Origin: an uncultured Sphingomonadaceae bacterium
GTDB taxonomy: Bacteria; Pseudomonadota; Alphaproteobacteria; Sphingomonadales; Sphingomonadaceae
Direction: 5' to 3'
Assembly (NCBI GenBank): GCA_947494305.1
Contig: CANLUL010000001.1
Span: 682,001-746,000, forward strand
Length of the DNA: 64,000 nt
The position numbers were made by a program, and so were the translations under genes. The notes under the pieces were generated by a model. That model made no database searches, was not told the DNA's origin, and saw nothing but the letters and a program-made list of their open reading frames with translations. This document shows, piece after piece, positions 34,379 to 43,459 of this stretch (position 1 is its first letter; the number at the start of each line of letters is the position of its first letter).

Positions 34379-34682
34379 CGACCGTTTTTGCGCCTACATC
34401 GGCTAGCAATGCTGTGGCTGCTTTATTCGGAGGGCGAAATGGCAGATGTAATTGATGATTTTTAGACTATCAAAAAAAACTTTCCTACTCCTCCAAACCT
34501 GTGCACCATAGCCAGATGATACGGCAAGTTGTCAGAACCGACGTGCGAATTTTTTAAGCGAAGAGCATTAGAAAAAATTCGGGCTTTCTGTGTATAATTT
34601 GTATAATTGTTAGGAATGAATTCTATCGACACGTCGCTACAATGTGCTGTAGCTATTTGAAATAAAACGGAAAAAACAGAAA
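34379..34682. other. 304-base intergenic region, AT-rich, with duplicated TATAAT
   Basis: No gene homology is visible. A 9-bp perfect direct repeat, TGTATAATT at 34592-34600 and 34601-34609, gives two adjacent -10-like TATAAT hexamers about 75 bases before the methyltransferase ATG, plausibly its promoter. A tiny frame with a good ribosome binding site (GGAGGGCGAA, then ATG at 34439 encoding MADVIDDF and a stop) is the only other coding signal and may be a remnant. Confidence 0.4.
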
Positions 34683-35507
34683 ATGCCCAATGAAGACCAA
34701 AAAGAATATTGGAATGACAGCGCTGGTGCTCAATGGGTGGCCGAGCAAGAGCTAATGGATGCGATGTTGGCCAAGGTGACCGCATCGCTTATGTCTCAAG
34801 CTGCGCCCCGACCCGGCGAACGCGTTCTTGATATCGGATGTGGTACCGGCGAAACATCGTTGATTGCGGCAGATGCAGGCGCGCATGTAACCGGCGTCGA
34901 TATTTCTGAACCCATGCTCGGGTTGGCATCAAAGCGCCTGGGAGGGCGTGGAGATACTATACTCGCTGACGCTTCAGAGTATCAGGATGAGACCGGATTT
35001 GATTTGATCATGTCGCGTTTTGGTGTGATGTTTTTTGACGATCCGAACGCCGCCTTTGCAAATATCAATTCGAATTTGAATCAACAGGGCCGAATGTGTT
35101 TCGCCTGTTGGCGTGCTCCGCAGGAAAATGATTGGGTCTTGGTTCCGATGATGGCGGTCAAACCGTTCTTGCCGGAAACGCCAGAACAAGATCCCCATGC
35201 ACCAGGCCCCTTTGCTTTGGCTGATGCAGATAGAACGCGCGGTATACTGGAAGGTGCCGGTTTTGCGGATGTCAGTATTGAACCAGTGGATATTGAAATG
35301 GTTATTGCTGATAAAAATGGCGTGGATCAGGCGCTGGAATTCGTCACAAAAATCGGCCCGGCAGCAAGGGCGATGGCAGAGGTTGATGCTTCAGGCAAAG
35401 ATAAAATGCTAAGTGCACTAAAAGAAGCGTTGGCGCCACACGAAGACAATGGCCGCATAGCTCTAAAAGGCGCTATCTGGATCGTGCAGGCGAAACAAAC
35501 TGGGTGA
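34683..35507 (+). CDS. Class I SAM-dependent methyltransferase
   Basis: 274 residues. The SAM-binding motif I is VLDIGCGTGETSL (about residues 46-58); motif II and III regions are TGVDISEPMLG and FDLIMSRFGVMFFDD. The N-terminus QKEYWNDSAGAQWVAEQELMD is typical of the UbiE/COQ5-like small-molecule subgroup. The substrate is unknown. The last 35 bases overlap the 3' end of the convergent exported protein at 35473-36015. Confidence 0.9.
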   Translation: MPNEDQKEYWNDSAGAQWVAEQELMDAMLAKVTASLMSQAAPRPGERVLDIGCGTGETSLIAADAGAHVTGVDISEPMLGLASKRLGGRGDTILADASEYQDETGFDLIMSRFGVMFFDDPNAAFANINSNLNQQGRMCFACWRAPQENDWVLVPMMAVKPFLPETPEQDPHAPGPFALADADRTRGILEGAGFADVSIEPVDIEMVIADKNGVDQALEFVTKIGPAARAMAEVDASGKDKMLSALKEALAPHEDNGRIALKGAIWIVQAKQTG

Positions 35508-36015
35508 TCTCAATATCGCTTTTGATCTTGCAACCTTGCCCCATTGCGATCCCTTTCAGATAACTTCTTCGTGCAAAACCTGCCGCTAGAGCTGCTTGAT
35601 ATCGCCGGCGTGATGCATTGGCACCGCTAACTTCTCGAACAACGGCGCGAAAGGGGATTAGGCCGCCGATAAAACCACCCGCCAGTCGACTAGCTTTTCG
35701 TTCACGCTTCTCTGCCTTGGACAGTTTGGGGTCTTCATCGACATCCGGGCCCAATAGCGGGCGCAAGCTGTTGATTTCAGTCGATAGTGCACGGCAACCC
35801 TCTATGCCTGTCAGATCATAGGGCGCCTTTCTAATCTCTTGTAACCGGACCGGAATTTTATCCTTGCGGAGGTTCACATCTTTCGCCGGTTGCATCACTG
35901 CTTTTCCTGCATGATGCAACATCGGTTGCTCGGTATTCGGCGTTTCAGCCGATGCCGATGCTCCCCAACTTCCTAACAAAACGACGCCAGCCAAAGCGGT
36001 GCTTGTTCTTCCCAT
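35473..36015 (-). CDS. Exported protein of an uncharacterised family, copy A
   Basis: 180 residues from ATG 36015, supported by AAGGGAG upstream; an extension to 36039 has no such site. A Sec signal peptide (about 1-24, ending ASASAE) precedes a region rich in charged residues. It shares an ordered set of motifs with the downstream-encoded neighbour at 36067-36558: 'P..L..I.K.PY.L.G...C', LGPDV.E, K..KRE..A.R.AG, IPF and EV.GANA.RRRY, then a closing GC pair. I do not recognise the family. Two conserved cysteines may form a disulphide. It is a tandem duplicate, same strand, 51 bases apart. Periplasmic location is inferred. Confidence 0.75.
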   Translation of the reverse strand: MGRTSTALAGVVLLGSWGASASAETPNTEQPMLHHAGKAVMQPAKDVNLRKDKIPVRLQEIRKAPYDLTGIEGCRALSTEINSLRPLLGPDVDEDPKLSKAEKRERKASRLAGGFIGGLIPFRAVVREVSGANASRRRYQAALAAGFARRSYLKGIAMGQGCKIKSDIEITQFVSPARSR

Positions 36016-36066
36016 TGTCCACTCCCTTGCTGCCCCCAAGGTTGCGTGTACTCGTTTCTCCTAATG

Positions 36067-36558
36067 CTAGGGCCGGGCAGGCGCTCCGCACCCCCGTTCG
36101 CGGCCAACTCCTTTCAGAAATCCCCTTCTGACGGTGCCGGCATAAACTGCCCGATTGTATCGCCGTCGTTCGGCATTGGCGCCGGTCACTTCGCCAATCA
36201 ATCCGCCAAAGGGAATGATCGAGCCAACAGCACTTCCCGCAACACGGCCCGCAGTTTCTTCGCGTTTCTTGCGCTTGGACCGGTTGACCTTTTCGTTCAC
36301 ATCGGGGCCAAGCACGTCATTGAGTTCGCGTACTTCCCGCTGGATCGCCGAACAGCTTCTCAAACCGGATAATGAATATGGGCTTTTCTGAATGTCTTTC
36401 AGTTTTTGCGGAATCTCTTTTCCATCAAACGGTTCGGTGACCTTGTTGCCGGCCTCTTTAACCGTTGATTCCTTCTTACTGCCTTCTTGCGCCACGGCTG
36501 GCGTTGCCAAGATAGAAATGGCCAAACACAAACCGCCTAAGTGCCTTACTTTCTTCAT
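36067..36558 (-). CDS. Exported protein of an uncharacterised family, copy B
   Basis: 163 residues with a signal peptide (MKKVRHLGGLCLAISILATP, cleaved near AVAQ). The body aligns with its neighbour: KLKDIQKSPYSLSGLRSC, LNDVLGPDVNEK, KRKKREETAGRVAG, SIIPFGGLIGEVTGANA, RRRYNRAVYAGTVRRGFLKG and a final ERGCG. The central G/S-rich AGSAVGSIIPFGG resembles a short membrane-active or glycine-zipper segment, which in known proteins mediates oligomerisation or membrane insertion. Function unknown. GAGGGGATTAAA upstream fits the start. Confidence 0.75.
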   Translation of the reverse strand: MKKVRHLGGLCLAISILATPAVAQEGSKKESTVKEAGNKVTEPFDGKEIPQKLKDIQKSPYSLSGLRSCSAIQREVRELNDVLGPDVNEKVNRSKRKKREETAGRVAGSAVGSIIPFGGLIGEVTGANAERRRYNRAVYAGTVRRGFLKGVGRERGCGAPARP

Positions 36559-36581
36559 TTTAATCCCCTCGAACGCGAGGA

Positions 36582-37730
36582 TTATCTGAAGCGAAGATTG
36601 TCCCGGTTTAACTGATCAACCGCCGTGACGCCCATCAACTTCATGTCGCGTTCAATCTCAGCTTGCAGCAAAGAAAGGATTCGCTCAACCCCTGGCTGGC
36701 CAGCGGCGGCAAGAGCATAGAGGTAAAGACGTCCGCCGGAGCAGGCCTTGGCCCCAACGCTAAGCGCTTTGAGGACATGACTGCCACGTGTGATGCCGCC
36801 ATCGCAAATCACGTCCAGCTTATCCCCCACCGCGTCACAGATCTCGGCAAGCTGATCGAAAGGCGCGCGTGATCCATCCAATTGTCGCCCGCCGTGATTG
36901 GAAACCATGATCGCTGTCGCACCAATATCGATAGCGCGTTTTGCATCGTCAACCGACATGATACCTTTGAGGCAAAACTCTCCGTCCCAGTCTTTCGCTA
37001 TTTCCTCAGCCATTTTCCAATCGAGTGATTGGTCGAGCATATTGGTGAAATAGTCAGCGACCGATTTCGGAACGCTTGTACCCTCAGACACATGATCTTT
37101 CAGATTGGAAAGCTCAAACTTTTCCCGGAACATGTAGTTCAGACCCCAGGCAGGTTTCGCGGCATAGCTCCAGAAACTGGTAGGCGTTATTTTGGGTGGG
37201 CTGGTAAAGCCGCTGCGCAGACAACGCTCTCGGTTTCCGCCAACGATCGTATCGACGGTTAAGGTGAGTGCATCGAATTTCGCTGCCTTGCAGCGTTCGG
37301 CCATCGATCGGTTCAAAGCTTTGTCTTTGTGGACATAGAGCTGGAACATTTTTGGCGTTGAAATGGCTTCACCAATTTCCTCTATGCTGACCGTACCAAG
37401 CGAACTGATCCCGAAGAACGTTCCAAATTTTTCAGCAGCACGAGCAACAGCACGCTCGCCCTGCCAGTGAAATAGACGCTGCAATGCAGTAGGCGATAAA
37501 AAAAGTGGCATGGCCAGTTTCCTACCCATCACCGTTGTGCTTAAGTCTATGTCTTCGACTCCGGCGAGAACATTCGGGACGAGATCGCAGTTTTCATAGG
37601 CCGCAGTGTTTCTTCGCCGCGTTACTTCGTCATCTGCCGCGCCGTCGATATAATCAAATATCGGGAAGGGCAGGCGTTTTTTTGCCAGGGCCCGAAAGTC
37701 GTTCACATTGTGGCAATCCGCAATATTCAT
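36582..37730 (-). CDS. FMN-dependent alpha-hydroxy-acid dehydrogenase (LldD-like)
   Basis: 382 residues from ATG 37730 (AAAGG upstream); the longer frame to 37916 overlaps creD and is not conserved. The TIM-barrel FMN family is shown by FPIFDYIDGAADDEVT near residue 24, LFLSPTALQRLFHWQGE, LTLTVDTIVGGNRERCLRSG, and the catalytic His-Arg segment SNHGGRQLDGS followed by VICDGGITRGSHVLKAL. L-lactate to pyruvate with electrons to quinone is the likely reaction; glycolate or mandelate are alternatives. It is divergent from creD, their 5' regions being 125 bases apart. Confidence 0.93.
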   Translation of the reverse strand: MNIADCHNVNDFRALAKKRLPFPIFDYIDGAADDEVTRRRNTAAYENCDLVPNVLAGVEDIDLSTTVMGRKLAMPLFLSPTALQRLFHWQGERAVARAAEKFGTFFGISSLGTVSIEEIGEAISTPKMFQLYVHKDKALNRSMAERCKAAKFDALTLTVDTIVGGNRERCLRSGFTSPPKITPTSFWSYAAKPAWGLNYMFREKFELSNLKDHVSEGTSVPKSVADYFTNMLDQSLDWKMAEEIAKDWDGEFCLKGIMSVDDAKRAIDIGATAIMVSNHGGRQLDGSRAPFDQLAEICDAVGDKLDVICDGGITRGSHVLKALSVGAKACSGGRLYLYALAAAGQPGVERILSLLQAEIERDMKLMGVTAVDQLNRDNLRFR

Positions 37731-37855
37731 AAGGGCCTTTCGATTCAGCGCACGTGTGCCTCGACTCGTCGTAGAGAGTGAAGGTAATCTGAGACGTTTT
37801 AGACGATCACGGGCGTGGAGCAAGCAACGTTTGCTGCGAACTGAAAGGGAAGTAA

Positions 37856-39271
37856 ATGACTGAAATTCAAGAAGAGGACCCAGATCAATTGAAGCCGGAG
37901 CGATCCCCGGGAGCAAAGTTTCTGCTCGTGATATTGATGGGATTCCTGATCACTATACCGTTGCTCACCGTTTGGGCACTCAATTATGATCGTCAAAGCC
38001 AAAGCGATACCGCTAAGCAATCCATTACATCGGCATGGGGCGGGAAACAGGTTTTTGCTGGTCCGAAAATTGTGCTGCCCTATCAAGCAAAGGTCACAGA
38101 ATCGGTTGAAGAAAACGGGAAGACTGTGACGCGGACCAACATCGTTACACGTGAACTATATGTGGCACCCGAACGCATAAAGCTGGCCAGCGATCTGCAA
38201 CCCGAGAAAAAGAACCGATCCATTTATGAAGTCATCCTCTACAATACCAATGTTACCGGATCGGCGACATTTAAGTTACCAGATGATCTTGATCGATATG
38301 GTGTGACCAAAGATCAAATTGATTTTAGCCGCGCTGAATTGCGCTTCGGATTATCCGATGCTCGGGGATTGGCGGGCGACAATAAAGTCTCTGTCAATGG
38401 AGAGGATTTGAAACTCCAACCCGGTAAAGGTTTGGGAGAGACTGGCAATAGCGGTTTCTTCGCATGGGTTGATGGAGCGGCTCTGGTTGAAGGAGAGATT
38501 CAGGCAGAATTTGATGTCCGCTTTAAGGGGCACCAAAGCTTGACCATTGTTCCGCACGCTGGTCAGACAAACTGGACGGTCAAGTCCAAATGGCCACACC
38601 CCAGTTTTGTAGGAAGTTTTCTGCCAAAGAGCGATGTTAAACCATCGGGCTTCACGGCGGAATATGACATAGCCAATCTTGCGCTAGGAAAATCACTGAT
38701 CTCTACACAACCGGGTCAGCAGGTTAACCCAGCTATAGATGCGGATCGCTCATATTATCCTGAAGGCTCTCAAAGCGGTGCCAATAGCAGCGTGACGGTT
38801 GACCTGATCGATCCTGTGGACTTGTACAGCCAGGTTGATCGGGCGACGAAGTACGGCTTCTTGATCATTGGATTTACCTTTGTCGCATTCTTGCTGTTTG
38901 ACTTGATTGGCGGCATTCGTATCTCGTCAGTGCAATATATTCTGGTGGGTGTAGCACTGGTATTGTTCTTTGTGCTGTTGCTCGCTTTTGCGGAGATTAT
39001 CGGATTTGCGTTGGCTTATGTCGCTGCTTCGATAGGCACGATTGGGCTTATCACCGCTTACTCGGCATCTGTTCTATCGAGCTGGCGAAAGGCGTCTATC
39101 ATCGGTGGGCTACTCGCGGCTCTATATGGTGCGATATACATCCTGCTAAGCCTTGAAGCTTATTCGCTGCTTATTGGATCACTGCTGATCTTTGCTGCTC
39201 TCGCTGGCGTCATGTACGTCACACGAAGACTGGATTGGTCCAGTACCCTCAAGCGGCCAAAAACGGCTTAA
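37856..39271 (+). CDS. creD: CreD family inner-membrane protein
   Basis: 471 residues, with an N-terminal transmembrane helix (about 23-43), a large periplasmic domain (about 50-330) and five or so C-terminal helices (about 340-460). The landmarks KQSITSAWGGKQVFAGPKIVLPY, ELRFGLSDARGL and DLYSQVDRATKYGFLIIGFTF are characteristic of CreD (inner membrane protein of the CreBC regulon in E. coli). The length matches the family (about 450). CreD supports envelope integrity and beta-lactam tolerance in gamma-proteobacteria; no creBC genes are seen here, so its regulation differs. Confidence 0.93.
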   Translation: MTEIQEEDPDQLKPERSPGAKFLLVILMGFLITIPLLTVWALNYDRQSQSDTAKQSITSAWGGKQVFAGPKIVLPYQAKVTESVEENGKTVTRTNIVTRELYVAPERIKLASDLQPEKKNRSIYEVILYNTNVTGSATFKLPDDLDRYGVTKDQIDFSRAELRFGLSDARGLAGDNKVSVNGEDLKLQPGKGLGETGNSGFFAWVDGAALVEGEIQAEFDVRFKGHQSLTIVPHAGQTNWTVKSKWPHPSFVGSFLPKSDVKPSGFTAEYDIANLALGKSLISTQPGQQVNPAIDADRSYYPEGSQSGANSSVTVDLIDPVDLYSQVDRATKYGFLIIGFTFVAFLLFDLIGGIRISSVQYILVGVALVLFFVLLLAFAEIIGFALAYVAASIGTIGLITAYSASVLSSWRKASIIGGLLAALYGAIYILLSLEAYSLLIGSLLIFAALAGVMYVTRRLDWSSTLKRPKTA

Positions 39272-39279
39272 CAAAAAGA

Positions 39280-40182
39280 CTAGCGCACCGCGCCTCGTGC
39301 AAATGTATCGCACGAGGCCGGGTCGCCAGTCTGCATTCCTTTACGCAGCCAGGCCATACGCTGTTCGGAAGAGCCATGCGTGAACATGCTCTCAATCGGC
39401 CTTTGGCCAGCACCCCGCATTAGCGTATCATCGCCAATGGCATGCGCGGCGTTCAGGCCTTCTTCAACATCCCCGGCTTCCATCCGCTGAGCGTTTTGAG
39501 CTGCCCAAACACCGGCGTAACAATCCGCCTGTAGCTCCATCCGCACCTGAAGCGCGTTACCTTGGGTTTTTCCAACACTGCGCTGTTGGTTGCGAACTTG
39601 ATCGGCAATACCGCTTAAATTTTGGATATGGTGACCAACTTCATGGGCTATGACATAGGCTTTGGCAAAGTCGCCTTTCGCGCCCATCCGGGTTTCCATT
39701 TCACGGAAGAAACTGGTGTCCAGATAAATGCCCCGATCGGCGGGGCAATAAAAAGGTCCAGCGGCTGAGGTGGCCGATCCACATTCCGCTGCCTTCACGT
39801 TTCCTTCATAGAAATTGAGCACTGGAGGACGGTAAGTACTTCCGTTTTTCCGGAACAATTGTGACCAGGTCTGCTCGGTGGATGCCAACACCCGTCCGGC
39901 GAAAACTTCGCTTTGATTATCATAGGCAACGGCGTCGTTGGATGAGCTACCAGAGCCACCACCGAGAAGACTTCCTCCACCACCTGAGAAATACATAAAC
40001 GCCACAGCAGCGCCGCCAATCAACAAGATCGTGCCGCATCCCATCTTCTTCCGACCCAAAAGCATAGGAAGAAAGCTAAACAGCAGGCCGATCATGCCGC
40101 CGCCTCCACCGCCCATGCCACTACCGCCTCCACGGCCATGGTCGCGAACATTTTTGCTGGGATCGAGATCATCTAAACGCAT
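39280..40182 (-). CDS. Neutral zinc metallopeptidase, YpfJ/KPN_02809 family
   Basis: 300 residues from ATG 40182 (AGGAG seven bases upstream). A glycine-rich N-terminus (DHGRGGG, GMGGGGGG), a membrane helix (about 45-68), a low-complexity GGGGSLLGGGSGSSS linker, and the zinc protease domain with HEVGHH (AKAYVIAHEVGHHIQNL) and the downstream ELQADCYAGVW, in which the Glu can be the third ligand. The end 'MFTHGSSEQRMAWLRKG' is family-typical. It is anchored in the membrane with a periplasmic catalytic domain; natural substrates are unknown. Confidence 0.95.
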   Translation of the reverse strand: MRLDDLDPSKNVRDHGRGGGSGMGGGGGGMIGLLFSFLPMLLGRKKMGCGTILLIGGAAVAFMYFSGGGGSLLGGGSGSSSNDAVAYDNQSEVFAGRVLASTEQTWSQLFRKNGSTYRPPVLNFYEGNVKAAECGSATSAAGPFYCPADRGIYLDTSFFREMETRMGAKGDFAKAYVIAHEVGHHIQNLSGIADQVRNQQRSVGKTQGNALQVRMELQADCYAGVWAAQNAQRMEAGDVEEGLNAAHAIGDDTLMRGAGQRPIESMFTHGSSEQRMAWLRKGMQTGDPASCDTFARGAVR

Positions 40183-40308
40183 ATGCAACTCCTGTGTGAA
40201 ACCCAATTCGCCTGAATCTCCAAAAAGCGCAAGTGTCGAGCAATTGTTTTACAAAAAGGCATTGCAGTCATGGCGCAGAGTTTTACAGTTTCGGGAAAGG
40301 AGAAAACC

Positions 40309-41094
40309 ATGTTTCTAAAAGGCAAAACGGCGCTGATTACCGGCTCAACCTCAGGAATTGGAGCGGGCTACGCAAAGGCGCTTGCTGCCGAAGGAGCCGC
40401 CGTGATGATCAACGGATTTGGTGATGAAGGCGAGATTGAAGCGCTGCGTCAGGAGTTGGAATCGTTGAGCAACGCAGGCGCGCTCTACAGCAATGCCGAT
40501 ATGACCAAGCCGGAACAAATTCGGCAAATGTGCAGTGATTGTGCCGAGGAACTGGGAAGCGTTGATATCCTGATAAATAATGCGGGTATTCAGTTTGTTT
40601 CCCCGGTGGATGAATTCCCGGAAGACAAGTGGAATGACATCATGGATATCATCATGAACAGCGCATTCCATACAACGAAGGCAGTCGTGCCCGCTATGAA
40701 GGAAAAAGGTTGGGGTCGGATTATCAACACCGGGTCGATGCACAGTAAGGTCGCGAGCCCCTATAAATCTGCCTATAATGCTGCAAAACATGCGATAGAC
40801 GGGTTTACGAAAACCATCGCGCTGGAAGTCGCGCAACAAGGCATTACAGTGAACACCATATCACCGGGTTATACCTGGACACCGCTTATCGAGGGTCAAA
40901 TTCCGGCGACCATGGAAGTGCGTGGTCTTTCGCGTGAAGAGGTGATCAATGATGTTCTGCTCGCGCCGCAGCCAACAAAGGAGTTTGTGCAGATAGAGCA
41001 GATAGGTGCACTGGCCGTGTTTCTCTGCAAAGATGAGGCGAGGGCGATAACCGGCGCGAACATCTCCATTGATGGCGGTTGGACAGCACAATGA
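40309..41094 (+). CDS. bdhA: 3-hydroxybutyrate dehydrogenase
   Basis: 261 residues from ATG 40309 (AAAGGAG upstream). Classical SDR with TGSTSGIGAGYAKAL, NNAGIQFVSPVDEFP, INTGSMHSKVASPYKSAYNAAKHA (Ser and YxxxK) and the GYTWTPLIEGQI lid. The combination NNAGIQ.V.P, SAYNAAKH and GYTWTPL.E.QI is specific to D-3-hydroxybutyrate dehydrogenase. It converts 3-hydroxybutyrate to acetoacetate during polyhydroxybutyrate turnover. The stop overlaps the next ATG as ATGA. Confidence 0.93.
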   Translation: MFLKGKTALITGSTSGIGAGYAKALAAEGAAVMINGFGDEGEIEALRQELESLSNAGALYSNADMTKPEQIRQMCSDCAEELGSVDILINNAGIQFVSPVDEFPEDKWNDIMDIIMNSAFHTTKAVVPAMKEKGWGRIINTGSMHSKVASPYKSAYNAAKHAIDGFTKTIALEVAQQGITVNTISPGYTWTPLIEGQIPATMEVRGLSREEVINDVLLAPQPTKEFVQIEQIGALAVFLCKDEARAITGANISIDGGWTAQ

Positions 41095-41681
41095 TTGCTG
41101 CGCTATTGCTTCTGACCGCTGGTGCAACCGATGTTCAATCTTCGAAATTGAACTGGCGAGATGCCGCAACACAGACCGATGCGGGGCGACTGGATCGCTG
41201 GAAAATAGCATTGGAAGCAGGTCGTGCTGGTGCGGTTAATGGTGGAGATGCCGATATCATAGCTCACCGTTCTCCATTGTTCGAAACCCAAGTTATCCCT
41301 TCGAAAGAAGGAATTCCCTCCGGCTTGTATCATTGCTCGATTACCAAGCTGGATGGTGATGCTAAAGGAGGCTTGCCATACATTAGCTATCCTAGGTTTA
41401 AATGCCGTGTGACCGATATGGGTGGGAGAAAACATTTTACCAAGCTGACCGGTTCGCAAATGACCATCGGCTGGATATACCCAGTGAATGAAGAGCAATC
41501 GGTTTATTTGGGAACAATGATGTACGGCTATGAAAACGCTCTGACACCCTATGGAAAAACAAAAGAACGTGATCAGGCATCGGTTGTCCATCGCATTGGA
41601 AAAGATCGTTGGCGGATGGTCTTTCCTTATCCCCATTATGAATCGGTTGTTGATGTGATGGAGCTGACACCAATTAAATAA
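41091..41681 (+). CDS. DUF4893-like exported protein
   Basis: 196 residues, start ATG 41091 overlapping the bdhA stop (ATGA), so translationally coupled. A short signal peptide (MIAALLLLTAGATDVQS) precedes a soluble domain with WRDAATQTDAGRLDRWKIAL, IPSGLYHCSITKLDGD, PRFKCRVT and GWIYPVNEEQSVYLGTM. The opening 'W...AT..D..RL.RW..A...A' and the 'G.YHC...KLG' core match the uncharacterised DUF4893. The two cysteines may form a disulphide. Function unknown. Confidence 0.75.
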   Translation: MIAALLLLTAGATDVQSSKLNWRDAATQTDAGRLDRWKIALEAGRAGAVNGGDADIIAHRSPLFETQVIPSKEGIPSGLYHCSITKLDGDAKGGLPYISYPRFKCRVTDMGGRKHFTKLTGSQMTIGWIYPVNEEQSVYLGTMMYGYENALTPYGKTKERDQASVVHRIGKDRWRMVFPYPHYESVVDVMELTPIK

Positions 41682-41749
41682 ATTACTACCTGACATTCTG
41701 GATCGTTCCGATTAGTCTTGTCTTCAAATAGTCATATTTGGGGATGATG

Positions 41750-43078
41750 ATGTTTAAACATACGAAACTGGCGTTGGCTGCAGCTGCGTCTTTGTTGGCA
41801 CTTTCACCAGCACATGCAGATTCTTTGAACGACGCCATAACGGCGGACTTGCCGTCGTTGATGGAAATTTATCGCGACCTGCATGCCAATCCGGAACTGA
41901 GCGGCGAAGAAGTCAAGACGGCCGCCAAATTGGCTGTCGAGGCACGGCGCTTGGGCTTTACAGTAACTGAAAAAGTGGGTGGTACGGGCGTTGTTGCCGT
42001 TATGCGAAATGGTGAAGGGCCAACGGTCATGCTTCGCGCTGATATGGATGGACTTCCGCTGGAAGAGAAAACTGGACTAACCTTTGCTTCTCAAACAAAA
42101 GCCCGCACCCGCGAAGGCAAAGAGACTTTTGTCATGCATGCCTGTGGTCATGATACGCATATGACTGGGTGGGTCGGGGCAGCGCGTCAAATGGTTGCGC
42201 GTAAGGATGAATGGTCCGGAACGTTGGTTATGATATTGCAGCCCGCCGAAGAAACAGGTGAGGGCGCAAAAGCGATGCTGGAAGATGGGCTCTATACACG
42301 CTTTCCAAAACCGGAATATGTTTTGGCTTTCCATGATGCGGCGGGTGCGCCTGCCGGGTTTATCGGTTATGCTGCAGGTTATGCTTTGGCCAATGTGGAT
42401 AGCGTTGACATCACTGTGAAAGGCGTTGGCGGTCATGGCGCATATCCAAACACCACGAAAGATCCCATTGTTCTGGCGTCACGGATTGTTGGTGCGCTAC
42501 AAACATTGGTAAGTCGAGAATTGGATCCACAGGACCCTGCGGTAGTTACCGTTGGTAGTTTTCAGGCTGGGTTCAAACATAATATCATTCCTGATGAAGC
42601 GAACTTGCTGCTCACCGTTCGCAGCTATTCTGATGAAACGCGCAAGACGTTGCTCGACGGAATTCGACGGATTGTAAAAGGTGAGGCGCTAACGGCCGGT
42701 ATACCCGAAGACCGTATGCCGATCGTTATCTCCCGCGATGATGAGTTTACGCCGTCAACGTACAACAGTCCCGAGTTTAGCCGCGAAATGGCGAAACTTT
42801 TCACGGGTCGTTTTGGAAAGGACCGGGTGCGCGAAACAAAACCGGTCATGGGTGGTGAAGACTTTAGCCGATATCGCCGTGCAGATGAATCCATCAAGAG
42901 CATGATATTCTGGGTTGGCGGAGTGCCGATGGACCAATATCAGGCTGCGCAGAAAAGCGGATCGAAACTACCTTCCTTACACAGTCCGCTTTGGGCACCC
43001 GACGCGGAAAAAGTTGTTGCAACAGGCGCAGAAGCATTGGCGGCAGCAGCGCTCGATATTATGAAAAAGAACAACTAA
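41750..43078 (+). CDS. Exported M20 family amidohydrolase
   Basis: About 442 residues. Three consecutive ATGs (41744, 41747, 41750) follow GGGG; the last is best spaced. A signal peptide (LALAAAASLLALSPAHADS) sends it to the periplasm. Metal-ligand motifs of M20D hydrolases are intact: ADMDGLPLEE, HACGHDTHM, QPAEETGEGAKAML, and VMGGEDFSRY near the end, with a dimerisation domain between about 195 and 310. It should cleave N-acyl or amino-conjugated small molecules (hippurate/IAA-amino-acid hydrolase type). The next gene starts one base after its stop. Confidence 0.93.
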   Translation: MFKHTKLALAAAASLLALSPAHADSLNDAITADLPSLMEIYRDLHANPELSGEEVKTAAKLAVEARRLGFTVTEKVGGTGVVAVMRNGEGPTVMLRADMDGLPLEEKTGLTFASQTKARTREGKETFVMHACGHDTHMTGWVGAARQMVARKDEWSGTLVMILQPAEETGEGAKAMLEDGLYTRFPKPEYVLAFHDAAGAPAGFIGYAAGYALANVDSVDITVKGVGGHGAYPNTTKDPIVLASRIVGALQTLVSRELDPQDPAVVTVGSFQAGFKHNIIPDEANLLLTVRSYSDETRKTLLDGIRRIVKGEALTAGIPEDRMPIVISRDDEFTPSTYNSPEFSREMAKLFTGRFGKDRVRETKPVMGGEDFSRYRRADESIKSMIFWVGGVPMDQYQAAQKSGSKLPSLHSPLWAPDAEKVVATGAEALAAAALDIMKKNN

Positions 43079-43459
43079 GTGCTTGTTGCACCCATCCAGA
43101 TCGGTTTGATTTTGGTTGGGCTTGCCTTGGGAGAACCAACTGTCGGTTCTGAATCGATCGAAGGAATAGATGCCTCTTACTTTGAAGGTCGTTGGGCTTT
43201 TGAAGAAGCTTCTTGTCAGGAGCCGAGTAGCTGGACGATGATTGCTGGTGGCAATTTTGTGTCCGAGGATCTGATTGGCACATGGCATTGGGAGGAAAAA
43301 AGACTGACGCTCAGTTTAACTGACCTCGCAATTGATGAAGAAACCGGAGAGACGGGAGGCAAATTTCAAATGGATGGCCCCGTTGTAATAGTGGCTTCCG
43401 ACTCATTCAAAATGACTGTCGCGCCAGAAGTATATACGATGAAACGCTGCCCGGATTGA
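43079..43459 (+). CDS. Small exported hypothetical protein
   Basis: 126 residues, opening at GTG 43079 directly abutting the upstream TAA. The N-terminus (MLVAPIQIGLILVGLALGEP) looks like a signal peptide. The remainder alternates short beta-strand-like segments (YFEGRWAFEEASC, GTWHWEEKRLTLSL, KFQMDGPVVIVASDSFKMTV) ending with KRCPD; two cysteines. The pattern fits a small beta-barrel or lipocalin-like fold, but no family is recognised. It probably depends on the M20 gene's transcript. Confidence 0.55.
   Translation: MLVAPIQIGLILVGLALGEPTVGSESIEGIDASYFEGRWAFEEASCQEPSSWTMIAGGNFVSEDLIGTWHWEEKRLTLSLTDLAIDEETGETGGKFQMDGPVVIVASDSFKMTVAPEVYTMKRCPD

Noticed and set aside
41103-41696. 197-codon antisense frame opposite the DUF4893-like gene
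   Set aside because: The plus-strand frame has a signal peptide, ATGA coupling and domain match; the antisense product resembles nothing.
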